From Gammaproteobacteria bacterium (GTDB lineage Bacteria > Pseudomonadota > Gammaproteobacteria > HK1): a DNA stretch of 64,000 bases. Each line of letters opens with the position of its first letter. The first letter of the stretch is position 1. Of the stretch, positions 17,620-26,615 are shown one piece after another. A program made the position numbers and the translations under genes. The DNA lies in assembly GCA_012103455.1 (NCBI GenBank), contig WLWT01000001.1, positions 1,474,001 through 1,538,000 on the forward strand, read 5' to 3'. The notes under the pieces are model-generated. The model was given only the letters and a program-made list of their open reading frames with translations, had not been told where the DNA came from and made no database searches.

Positions 17620-18764
17620 CTGGAGCCATTCCCGGAATACGCCGTCAGCTTTGGGATGGCATCCTTTGCAACATTGAAATAATGAGCGTCACGCTCAACT
17701 CCTATGCTGTCGTAGCCAACATAGTTGCACGCCGCAAGAGTTGAGCCAGCGCCAGCAAAAGGATCGAGCACAATGCCCCTGCCTAGGGGCAGAACACCTC
17801 TTACCAATTGCCGCATAAATTGCTGAGGTTTCAGGCTAGGGTGTGGCGCTAGCGCCCGTTCTTGCGATCGGGTTGGGGCTGATTGAATCACGTCGCCAAA
17901 AGGCTTGTCGGCGCTAATTCTTCGAAAACCGCCGGTTCCCCAATTACGCAAGTTATCTTGCACGCGACCGTCCAATGGCTTTCTAAAAATCAGCCACGGT
18001 TCCCACATTGAGCGTGGCAACACGCTTACGTCGGAGAATTCCTCATGTGCACCTTTGGGTCGGTCCCCCCCTCTCATGGTCGTGGTCAAACGGACAATTT
18101 CCCCTCTCCTCTCAAAACCTGCTTGCGCAATTGCAGAAGAAACAATAAAAGAAATTAGCGGGTTACATGCAACCACCACATTTGCACCTGGGACTAGTGC
18201 TGGCAACAATGTCTTGGCCCAGACAAGAAAGAAATCTTCAATTTCCTCCAATTGATTTCGCTCTAGCGTGGTAAACCGGGGCAACGGGCTACGTTTGTGG
18301 CCGTCAAACGAAGGCGGAATTCGCCAGACGCCTCCTTTTCCTTGTCGGAGTTTCTTTTGCTGCCCGTCCGTGTACTCGTGCAGGCCATAGGGTGGGTCTG
18401 TAACAACTGCGTGTATCGAAGTCTCGGGCTGGGATTCCAGCCAAGACAAACAATCATTGTGGTATAGCACCGATTTGTGAAAACCAAAGTCATCTTCGGT
18501 GGATTCCAACTCAGCGAAGAAGCGTTGTCTGGGGCGCGGGCGCCCATTGCGCGCGCTGTATACTCCTCGCTCTTCCCGAATAAAAAATTCGGGTGTATGT
18601 AACCGTAGGTATGACCTAATCGAAGATGCCGGGGTTGGGCCAATTTGCCGATCAACCTCGTTTGAGATTTGACTGATCGTTAATGGCTTGGGGGCGTTGA
18701 GAAGTGCGTTCAAAATTGCATCGCGCACACGCCCCGGTGGGATTTTTTGTCGGGTGGTCGTCAT
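17616..18764 (-). CDS. Beta-class DNA methyltransferase with N-terminal winged helix
   Basis: 382 residues. Residues 8-70 form a winged-helix-like segment (LTISQISNEVDRQIG). The catalytic motif DPPY is at 123-126 and the SAM-binding motif DPFAGAGST at 334-342. Catalytic motif before SAM motif, with a target-recognition region between, defines the beta class (N6-adenine or N4-cytosine). It probably protects host DNA against the enzyme encoded at 17017-17619. The N-terminal helix-turn-helix could bind DNA to control expression of the pair. Confidence 0.9.
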   Translation of the reverse strand: MTTTRQKIPPGRVRDAILNALLNAPKPLTISQISNEVDRQIGPTPASSIRSYLRLHTPEFFIREERGVYSARNGRPRPRQRFFAELESTEDDFGFHKSVLYHNDCLSWLESQPETSIHAVVTDPPYGLHEYTDGQQKKLRQGKGGVWRIPPSFDGHKRSPLPRFTTLERNQLEEIEDFFLVWAKTLLPALVPGANVVVACNPLISFIVSSAIAQAGFERRGEIVRLTTTMRGGDRPKGAHEEFSDVSVLPRSMWEPWLIFRKPLDGRVQDNLRNWGTGGFRRISADKPFGDVIQSAPTRSQERALAPHPSLKPQQFMRQLVRGVLPLGRGIVLDPFAGAGSTLAACNYVGYDSIGVERDAHYFNVAKDAIPKLTAYSGNGSS

Positions 18765-19249
18765 GGCTGAACAATAGACGTCTCGACGTCAAATATCAAC
18801 ACGATGTGTAGCGCTGACCTCTGAAGCCGAGGCGCTCGGCATGTGTGCGGATTTTACGGCACACGGCCACAAGCAGACCTATTGGGTAGAATTCGAGCAG
18901 AACAAGAATGAGTAATCGGGTTGGGCCATCCAACAAATAAGGATAGGTCAACAAATAAGGATAGGTCGCGCGTAGCCGCGACCTGCTCCGGTGTTGGACA
19001 AGCGCCGGGGTTAGGGCAGCCTTAGTGTATGGAAATTAGTTCGAGGTGTTCGGCGGCAGGCGGGGTTTGGCGGAATTCGGGCTTTGTTGAAGCCGAGCGG
19101 TAGCCTGAGCCAGCCCGGCCAAACTTGGAGGATGCCATAGCCCAAGACCCACCCTCCCTATAGTGCGTGTGGCGGCGCAATCCAATCGCCGGCGCCGCAA
19201 GGCTAGCGTTTCAGGCAGCCATGCCGTGACTCACCCCCCCGGTAGTGGC
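18765..19249. other. Non-coding stretch between methyltransferase and IS91 remnant
   Basis: About 480 bases without a convincing gene. It contains a perfect 18-bp tandem duplication (18931-18948 and 18949-18966) and, next to it, an 8-bp stem with a 6-base loop (aggtcgcg/cgcgacct, 18963-18984). Near 18850-18920 an open stretch ending in a stop may be the end of a lost gene, but I cannot identify it. Confidence 0.6.
18931..18966. repeat. 18-bp perfect tandem duplication
   Basis: The unit caacaaataaggataggt is present twice back to back, followed at once by a short GC-rich hairpin. It is intergenic, with no coding consequence. Confidence 0.95.
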
Positions 19250-19622
19250 GGTCCGAGTGGCGAGATAAACGCCCTGTTTGGTATGAACGACCCACCTCGC
19301 ATGGGAGAACCGCAGTGCGGGCAGTGAAAAGGTCTAGCCGTTTTGGGTGACACCGGCGCCGGCGCGATGTGCAGTACCCACTGCACGAGCCGCCATAATG
19401 GCTTGGCGTTGCCATGAAGCAAACCGTAGTTGCGCACCGGCGGTATGCGCTTGGGCAGGAGGTGCATGGCGATACGCCACAGGCACTCGACTAAGGGCCA
19501 GGTCAGGGGCTCCTATTGGCGGGTCTTGGCGTAGCGATAAGGAAAAGTAACGGTGCGCTGAGCGCGGTCAAACTGGACAATATCGCACTCGCCAATCACA
19601 TCGCGGTAGAGCTGGCCAATCA
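19250..19622 (-). pseudogene. IS91-family (Y2 rolling-circle) transposase, C-terminal remnant
   Basis: In one frame the sequence reads LYRDVIGECDIVQ...TVTFPYRYAKTRQ, a TAG stop, then LTWPLVECLWRIAMHLLPKRIPPVRNYGLLHGNAKPL and a zinc-finger-like CPHCGSPM. This is the C-terminal region of IS91/ISPps1-type transposases (HVLPKGF..R.YGFLH). Only this end survives. It abuts the truncated end of cas3, so the element, or a one-ended transposition, probably removed the 3' part of that gene. Confidence 0.8.
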
Positions 19623-21562
19623 GCGTCGAGCGTCATGGGTAGCTCTTTGGCCTTTTGATCCAACAGACCATCGGTATCCAGGCCGCCAAAACCACGCCGG
19701 ATGACAATACGCTGACCGATCAGTGAACCGAGGAATTGCTGCTTTCGGATTTGTGAATTTTTGGCGATGTCACGCAAATTTTGCACCGTCATGAACGACT
19801 GATATTCGCCGGCGGCATTCAGCACCAGGGCAATCACACCTGCTTGATCACTTTCTTTAGCACGCTTGAGCAGCCAGTCATACACTTCACTGGTGCGCGT
19901 TTCCAACAGTTCCGTTATATGCAGCGGCGCGGCGCGGAAAAACGCCGTGACCTCCTTGCTATCCAGCGCGCGACCATCTTCCGGGCAAGGCAGATATTCA
20001 CGCCAGGCCACGGTGGTTTGCGGTTCATCGTCTACCCAGCCACGCAGCCAGGGCGCGATGTCCGATCGACCGGGATGTTCGCGTAATGAGGTCATGGCCC
20101 AGGCATCGACCAAAGCGCGGCTCAGTGCCGGGCGCGACGGTTCCGGTGTGGTGGCGGTTTGGATTGTTCTGGCCAATGCCGGGTCTGAACCACTGCGATG
20201 CTTAAGGTGATTAATCGCACCGGGGCTGGCATCAAATCTGTCATGTTCAAGGAGTTGCAAAGCCTTCAAGGCCCCAAGCTGAGCTACGTGAAGCTGATAT
20301 TTTTCATACGCGACCGCGTACTTCTGTTGCTCCTTGTCTTTGGCGTTGTCGGCTGGTTTTGAGGGTTCGATCGGTGAGGTCGTCAACACATCAATCTGTG
20401 CCGCACGTTCCCCACCGCCACGCCGGTTGACGCGTCCGAAGCGTTGCACCATGCGCTCGAACGGCACCAGATCACAAACCATATGATCGGCATCCAGGTC
20501 GATCCCGACTTCCCCCGCCGAGGTGGCGATTAAAAATACCGGTTGTGTGCTGCGCTGTTCGGAACCGGCCTTGAAACCGGTCTCATTCAACCAGCCGGAC
20601 AAGCTTTCGCGCTCATACGCCCGCCGTGCACCGACCAGCAACTCGCTGTTGATTTTGATTTTTTCCCGGCGGGCGATTTTTTCAATCGCCGCCATGACGG
20701 CCTGTGCATCCTTGCGACGATTGCAGTACACCAGCACCCGCACCCCCGGTTGTTGATGCTGCCAGGCACGTTCAGACAGACCTTCTGCGAGATTTTTATC
20801 GGTGTCTATTGCTTCGATAGACAAGCTTTTTTGAGCATCCAGACGCTGGGTAACCAGTGCATCTTCACGGTCTGCCGGTTCGAGGGGGAATGCGCGTTCA
20901 CTGTTCTGACGCCCGGTCGCTGACAACGATAGCAACCGCAATGGAGGGATCAGTTGGCGGTCGTTCTCGTCATCCGGTTTGAGGTCTGCCTCCGTTTCGA
21001 TGTGCTTCAGCAATGCTTCGAATGGCGGGCAAAGGTGCGCCTCGTCAATGACAAACAAGCTGTCGGCACCCAACAGGCCAGCATGAAAGGGCCGCATACC
21101 ACGTGACACGCCATAGCCCTCGAACAGCAACCGCGAGCCGATCATGTCGATGGTGCCGACGATGATTGCCGGCGCGGCCGGGTCGGCCAGCCATTGCCGG
21201 TTGTCTGCCAGGCGGCCCCGTAGCGTTGAGACGGCCAGTGATGGCTGTGTCATGCCCAGTGCAGCCCGCAACCCCGCCATATCGTCTTGTGCCAACTGAT
21301 TTCGCAATTGCTCGGCTTCAGCCGAAGCCTGATCCACTACTGCGCGACGATCCACCACATAAACCAGCCGCCTTGGCAACGAGGGATTGACTGCTCGCGC
21401 CAGCAGCCAAATGGTCATGACCGAGGTTTTGCCAAGACCGGTCGGCAAGTCGAGCGCTGATGGCATATCGCCTGCAACCAACCGCTGGTAAAGCCGTTGC
21501 TGCCAACGAAAAGGGAGGTGCTTGGTCAAGGCAGCGAATCTGCTTTTGAATGTATTCTCCAT
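19568..21562 (-). pseudogene. cas3: Type I-G (former I-U) Cas3 helicase, C-terminally truncated
   Basis: 664 residues. The start LTKHLPFRWQQRLYQRLVAGDMPSALDLPTGLGKTSV (Walker A Lys45) and the box VIDEAHLCPPF (DEAH at 173-176) match the Anaes-subtype Cas3 family. Later come CNRRKDAQAV, TSAGEVGIDLDADHMVCDL and ERMVQRFGRVNRRG, the SF2 helicase motifs. In this subtype the HD nuclease lies at the C-terminus, and that part is missing: the frame runs into the IS91 remnant near 19622. No other cas gene or repeat array is nearby. The helicase frame is otherwise intact. Confidence 0.88.
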
Positions 21563-21649
21563 GGTGTCTACTCACATGAATGCGTTAATTTGCGTAGGGC
21601 TTCGAATCGGCAATGAGGCCGGAGTTCCCCTCGGATAAAGACTCGAAGA

Positions 21650-21756
21650 ATGAGTTCTCTCTCAGGGAGCGAGGCAGAATCTTGCCGGTTGCGTTGCGAG
21701 GCATCTGCTCATCGGACATGAGCACAATTCTTCGCGGGCACTTGAACTCGGCCGGC
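21650..21756 (-). pseudogene. C-terminal fragment of an AMP-binding acyl-CoA synthetase
   Basis: The reverse strand reads AEFKCPRRIVLMSDEQMPRNATGKILPR, the last 30-40 residues of an acyl-CoA synthetase, with the catalytic Lys in ATGKIL. Nothing upstream belongs to it. A stray piece between the Cas3 start and the protease gene. Confidence 0.75.
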
Positions 21757-21859
21757 CGCTACTGTGCCCAGGCGATCGGTTCCGCGGCCTCGACGGCTTG
21801 CCCTGGTTGACAAACCACGACCGCCACGACTGATTCGCCCCATCCCGACGGGAGCTAGA

Positions 21860-23017
21860 GTGGTCGTGTTAAACGATGGTGTAACCGGGGCCGCCGAACT
21901 CGTGGACGAGTACTGCAGGGCCTTTGGCAGCGATAGCCGGACTGTCTGCTTTGGAACGGACCACGAACCTGGCAGTCTGGATGAAAGCGATGCAATTGTG
22001 TACGAAGATCTGAAACTTGCCATCATCGATCACCGCAGCGGCGATGACAATTCAGCAGCTATTGCTTCGAACATGATGAACTCCGAATCGGTGGATGATT
22101 CGTTCCCCGAGTTCTACGCCTTCGTCGATGCGGCCTCGCCAGCTATTACGCCAACATTCGCCGACAACGCGGATCTAACATGGGGTCTACAGGCTATCGG
22201 AGTGACAAACGTCCAGTACACGGGTGACGGGGTGAAAGTTGCAGTGTCAGACACCGGTATCGACATTCATCATCCCGACCTCCGCAACAAGATCGCTGCT
22301 GCTCGCTCATTTGTTCCGGGCAAAGCCGTCGATGATCACAATGGTCACGGTACCCACTGCTGCGGAACTATCGCAGGTGCCCGCAAATCCGCGCAACGGC
22401 CACGCTACGGGGTGGCGCCGGACGCTTCCTTAGTGGTCGCAAAGGTCTTGTCCAACCGAGGCGATGGCCGCCAGCGCGATATTCTTGCAGGCATGATATG
22501 GGCAGTACAGCAGGGCGCAGCTATCATCTCCATGTCCCTAGTCAGGGCTGTCCGCGCAGGGGAACCTTTTGATCCGGCGTATGAACGAGCGGCACAGTTT
22601 GCGCTAAACAACGGGTCGTTGGTGATCGCGGCCGCCGGCAACGAGAGCGCTCGTCGGTTCGGGTTCATTGCCGCAGTGGGTGCGCCAGCGAATTCTCCAA
22701 GTGTGATGGCCGTAGCCGCAGTCGATCAAGTATTGGACGCCGCAGATTTTTCTTGTGGTGCCATCAACGGTAATGGCGGAGCAGTGGATATCGCCGCACC
22801 AGGAGTAGGTATTCTATCGAGCTGGCCTCTTCCGCGCGAATTCCGCTCCATTCGCGGAACCAGCATGGCTTGTCCTCACGTGGCAGGTGTGGCCGCGTTG
22901 GAAATCGAGGCCAATCAAGGGTTGGCTGGTGCCGCAGTCCGTAGCCACTTAAAGAGCAAAGCAACATCGCTTCAAGCACCGCAACGCGATGTGGGCGCGG
23001 GACTCGTGCAGGCTTAG
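21860..23017 (+). CDS. Subtilisin-like serine protease (S8)
   Basis: 385 residues from a GTG at 21860 preceded by GGGAG 5 bases upstream; a GTG at 21764 would add a Pro/Arg-rich lead. The first 120 residues contain no I9 propeptide and no signal peptide. The S8 catalytic domain has Asp131 (VSDTGIDIHHP), His163 (NGHGTHCCGT), oxyanion Asn261 (AAAGNES) and Ser335 (GTSMACPHVAG). An intracellular protease is suggested by the lack of a signal. A small I9-type gene follows 130 bases downstream, and the surrounding region holds defence-like genes. Confidence 0.88.
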   Translation: MVVLNDGVTGAAELVDEYCRAFGSDSRTVCFGTDHEPGSLDESDAIVYEDLKLAIIDHRSGDDNSAAIASNMMNSESVDDSFPEFYAFVDAASPAITPTFADNADLTWGLQAIGVTNVQYTGDGVKVAVSDTGIDIHHPDLRNKIAAARSFVPGKAVDDHNGHGTHCCGTIAGARKSAQRPRYGVAPDASLVVAKVLSNRGDGRQRDILAGMIWAVQQGAAIISMSLVRAVRAGEPFDPAYERAAQFALNNGSLVIAAAGNESARRFGFIAAVGAPANSPSVMAVAAVDQVLDAADFSCGAINGNGGAVDIAAPGVGILSSWPLPREFRSIRGTSMACPHVAGVAALEIEANQGLAGAAVRSHLKSKATSLQAPQRDVGAGLVQA

Positions 23018-23150
23018 GGCGCGTATTAGCTGGTGCATTGACCCAGGCAGGGGCTGATGAGCATACGCTTGCTACGCCATTCGCGCCCGCAAACTGAATA
23101 TTCTGGCCGAAGTGCGTTAATTCCGCATTTCTAGCAAGTTGGAGGCAACC

Positions 23151-23393
23151 GTGGCCCACAGAAGCTATGTAGTACTCGTTGAGAAAAGCGATGTGGAAAC
23201 GGTCCGGCGAGTGCGAGACGACATTGAGCGCATCGGATTCGCTGTCGAACAGTCAATCCCGGAGATAGGGACATTGATCGGCTCATTGGATGAAAGTCAA
23301 ATCGAGGCGTTGCGGATGACAAGCGGCGTCACAGAAGTTTCCGTGGAAGATACAATTACCCTAAATCCTCCAGAAGGCGATGGACCTTTTTGA
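23151..23393 (+). CDS. Stand-alone I9-type propeptide/inhibitor-like protein
   Basis: 80 residues from the GTG at 23151, set by GGAGG at 23141-23145. The pattern RSYVVLVEKSD...VRDDIERIGFAVEQ...IGTLIGSLDESQIEALRMTSGVTEVSVED is that of the inhibitor I9/subtilisin propeptide fold: beta-strand, helix, beta-strand, helix, then GV..V..D. In ordinary subtilases this domain is fused in front of the protease; here the protease lacks it and the domain is encoded separately downstream. It probably acts in trans as inhibitor or folding helper of the protease. Confidence 0.75.
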   Translation: MAHRSYVVLVEKSDVETVRRVRDDIERIGFAVEQSIPEIGTLIGSLDESQIEALRMTSGVTEVSVEDTITLNPPEGDGPF

Positions 23394-23672
23394 GCGCTGA
23401 GGAGAGGGGATAGTCGGAACAGAAGCCCAATTCAGCAGGATGTTGAAGATCGAAATCGTGTCACGGGATAGCGAAGGTGCGCGTGAGAGCCTATCTTGCG
23501 TACATAGTGCACTGACGGCGGTCGAGCTTACCTAAGGCTCGACACAGCGACAGCGCCCGCCAAGCATCGGGCGAACCGCCTAGGGCCGCCGCACGCTTGA
23601 ATACTAGCTATCAGGCGCCTGCAGGCATTGAGCAGCAATACGACTGCATCGCCGCCGAGTTCGAGCTGCGCC
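23394..23672. other. Non-coding stretch downstream of the I9 gene
   Basis: About 280 bases with no convincing gene or structure in either strand. It leads into the ssb pseudogene on the minus strand. Confidence 0.5.
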
Positions 23673-23974
23673 CTACGGGTGTCGGACGGGTCCGTAAACT
23701 CGCTCTCCATGGCTACCGCCACCCCAGCCATCGTCCGGTGGACCGCCGCGGCCAAAGTCACCGCCTCCCCCAACACCCCGAGAATCGAGCATCTGCCTCT
23801 CGTGAGCGACGATTTCCGTGCTGTAGCGGTCGCTGCCGCTCTGGTCTTAGCCACTTGCGGAGCTGTAGTCGCCCTTCGCTATAGACCTTCGACCCCTTGC
23901 GCGGGTACTCGGCGGCAATTTCCGCTAACCGGCTGAACATGACCACGCGGTGCCATTCGGTCCGCTTTTGATGC
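23673..23974 (-). pseudogene. ssb: Single-stranded DNA-binding protein pseudogene
   Basis: The reverse strand reads [41 protein letters not shown], the central OB-fold of bacterial SSB. A shift follows directly after KW, and in another frame the protein continues [22 protein letters not shown] and a Gly-rich linker ([12 protein letters not shown]), then a stop before the acidic DDDIPF tail. The first 40 or so residues are also missing. A second ssb copy, possibly from a phage or plasmid, now dead. Confidence 0.85.
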
Positions 23975-24160
23975 AACCGGCTCCAGTCCGGTGACCCGGC
24001 AGCCGAAGATCCAGGCAAGACGCACGGCCGGAACAACCGCACCAATTATCCGAATCCAGCACATGCCGGCTCCAGCACATGATCACCCGCTCCCGGAGGC
24101 ATCAGGGTGGCGAGAGCATCAATGGCAACCGAACTCCCCGGCGCGGGGAACCCCAGAGTG

Positions 24161-24195
24161 CCGTCTAGCGACTCGATGATCGAGTCGCTAGACGG
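24161..24195. repeat. 35-bp perfect palindrome
   Basis: Two 17-bp arms (ccgtctagcgactcgat and its exact reverse complement) are separated by a single g at 24178. No gene overlaps. It is too perfect to be chance and has no U-run, so it is more likely a protein-binding or recombination site, or a hairpin-forming element, than a terminator. It lies between the ssb pseudogene and the multicopper oxidase pseudogene. Confidence 0.9.
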
Positions 24196-24312
24196 GTTGT
24201 AGCTAATGCGAACGAACTGCTTTCTCTTCGGTCGCTGTCACGGCACCGCTCCGCCGCCCGAGCAAGAAACCGGTGGCCCCTGCCGCAGGGGCGCGAAGCC
24301 GGTGCAAAGTCA

Positions 24313-25986
24313 TCAGGGATCGATTTTCACAAGGGCCATCATGCCGTTGTCCTCGTGATCGAGGATATGGCAGTGTATGACGAAGCTCCCTGAAAAGCGC
24401 CGGTAGCGCGTCAGCAGTTCAAGCGTGCTCTGTTTCGGTATAAACATGGTGTCTTTCCAGACCGTTTCCCAACCCTGCGGTCCCTGGCGCTCGACCTGGA
24501 AGGGATTGACGTGAATATGGAAAGGGTGCCCGCTGCTCGGCGAGGCCGATGCGACCTTCCACCGGGCCACCGTTCCGAGCTTTGCCGTCAGTTGGAAGTT
24601 TTCGCTGAAAGGCCGGTCGTTCACCATGAACTTGTTCGGTGCCTCATCCGAACATTGATTTGAGTCCGCAGGAACACCAGCTTGGTCGCATGGTACACAG
24701 GCTTCACCAGGGGCGTCAGGGTCACAATAGAACTTCGCGATATTGAACGCAACGCTCTGTTCCACTCCGGTGAGAAGGTCGCCGAGTTTGATGTCCTCGT
24801 GGGCCTTGGTGACTGCCACATCGGCGTCACCAGGCAGCGCCATGTTCACCGGTTCGCCGCGGACGACGACCCGTGCGAGGATCGAGCTGTCTTCTGGCGC
24901 GCCGGCCCGCAGCGCCATACGTTCCCCACTGGAAGCGATGTCCCGGAGGAGATAGGTGGCACTTGGCGCTTTCCTGGGCAGCGGTGCTGCCTTGATCAGG
25001 ACGTCGGAACGGTACCCGGGATAAAGCTCGATTGACTGATCGAGCCCCCAAGCACTGATCCTCCCCATCGAGAGCCCATCCAACGCGATCTCATGCAGGG
25101 TGTGGCCTTCCAACTGCAGGTGCAGCGCTTCGCGAATACCGGCATGAATCAGCCGCCAGCGCTGCACCTCGCCAGGGCGCAGGTAAAGAGTTGGCACCAA
25201 CTGCCCGTTGACCAGTGTGTGGCGCTCGCTGTCTTCCCACTTCCCCCCACCAAACACGCCGATCGACTCGATCTCGCCGTTCTCGTCATAGGAGATCTGC
25301 TGGAACACAAAGATCTGTTCCCGCGCCTGCGCGATGGCAGGGACGTCGTCCAGGCCGCCTTCAATGATGAGGGCGCCCGCCATCCCGCTGGACACCTGCA
25401 CTGCAGTCGATCCATGGATGTGCGGGTGAAGGTTCCCGGCGGGTGATCCTCGGGCACCTTCACCCGCACCAGATGCGGCCGCTGGCGCGGCTCCATCTCC
25501 CGCAGTACGTTGTCGCTGATCCCGTTGGGATCCACCCACCAGCCGTGAGTATGGAAATTCGTGATGTTGAAGTTGTAACCGCCGTTGTGGGCATACCAGG
25601 GCTCCATGGGCGGCGGGTTCGTGTTGGGAGGCAACTGATTACTCAGTGCAATCTCCAACGTATCCCCAGGTTTCACCCGCAGCGTCGGGCCGACCAGGCG
25701 ACCGTCATAGCTGCGCAGGCGTACCGGGCATCCGGCGATGGAATTATCCGCGTACCGCACTGTCGGCGCTCCGCAGGATGCCACCGGTGGAACTCAACGC
25801 CGGGGGATTGTGAAAAGTATGTCCCCCATAGCGATCCACATCAATGGGCTGGTAGGCGCAGGGATTACCTGCCTCCTGGTCCGCCATCACCGGGGGCGCC
25901 GAGAGTACAGAGCCGAGCAGAATCGCGGCGCACAGCGACAGCGCCCCCCAGCCGCTGAAGTTCCTTCCGTCCGCAGATCCATCCAT
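24313..25986 (-). pseudogene. Multicopper oxidase pseudogene (two frameshifts)
   Basis: Three frames together encode a periplasmic multicopper oxidase. A signal peptide (ALSLCAAILLGSVLSAPPVMA) begins near 25986. A shift near 25755 leads to VRYADNSIAGCPVRLRSYDG. The second shift lies near 25440, exactly at the WYHPHxHG copper site: one frame ends HPPGTF and the other resumes PHIHGSTAVQVSSGMAGAL. The remaining copper ligands are present: HTHG, GHPFHIHVNPF and FVIHCHILDHEDNGMM. The second shift is most simply a 7-bp deletion removing TGGTACC-like sequence. Substrate unknown. Confidence 0.87.
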
Positions 25987-25994
25987 CACCGGTC

Positions 25995-26030
25995 GGGTTC
26001 CTGCTGCGGTTTGGGTCCCTGCTGCGGTCG
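25995..26030. repeat. 18-bp imperfect tandem duplication
   Basis: The unit gggttcctgctgcggttt (25995-26012) is followed by gggtccctgctgcggtcg (26013-26030), 15 of 18 identical. It sits at the junction of the VOC and multicopper oxidase pseudogenes, where the expected stop of the VOC gene is absent. Confidence 0.8.
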
Positions 26031-26039
26031 ATGAATCCG

Positions 26040-26499
26040 AATTATGACGTACAGGCTCTTCCAGGGGGTACAGAATCAACGGCCAGCCGTCCGGATCCTC
26101 GATAGTTACCGCCTGATAAATGTTCCACCAGGGTTTTTTGCCTCGACTGTAGGCTATCCTATCGCGTTGAGCCTGCTCTCAATCTTCTTTATCGGCTTGA
26201 TGTCCTGAAAGTAAAAGACCAGGTCATTGTCTTTGTTCGGGCAGGGGGTTTCCGGGGCAATCGTGCTGTTGATGATCTCCAGATGGTGTTGCTTGCCGGG
26301 CAGACCCAGCATGGTGCCGTTGTAGCCGTAATGATCCGAAAAGGACTCAACCACCGGCAACCGCAGTCCATCCGCGTAGAACTTGAGCATTTCCTCGTAT
26401 TTGCTGGTTGGCCGTACGACTCGAAACATCACGAAAGGTAAATCGTTCGGCCAGGTGGGCGTCGAAGGAGTGACCGGAGGAAGAAGTAGGGTCTGACAT
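26040..26499 (-). pseudogene. VOC/glyoxalase-family protein pseudogene
   Basis: The core reads FRVVRPTSKYEEMLKFYADGLRLPVVESF, then DHYGYNGTMLGLPGKQHHLEI and DNDLVFYFQD, a vicinal oxygen chelate protein. A stop appears after RLNAIG near 26156, and another frame continues KKPWWNIYQAVTIEDPDGWPLILYPLEEP, the expected C-terminus, with the metal-ligand Glu. The N-terminus is also out of frame with the likely ATG at 26499. Reaction not assignable. Confidence 0.8.
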
Positions 26500-26615
26500 G
26501 GTCTGCGAATCCTTCTGGCAATGGGAGAATGAATTGCGAGTTTCCGAGCAGGTACCTCGCTCCTACACCCCCTGCTACACCATGAAAAAACTTTTTTACA
26601 AACGGCGCAGAGAAA

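Noticed and set aside
18931..18966. CRISPR-like direct repeat near the orphan Cas3
   Set aside because: Only two copies of 18 bp with no spacer between them; it fits the tandem-duplication class. No repeat-spacer array was found anywhere in the window.
23528..23854. A 108-residue Ala-rich minus-strand protein
   Set aside because: It is a third-frame shadow of the ssb pseudogene, whose OB-fold sequence is clear in the other two frames.
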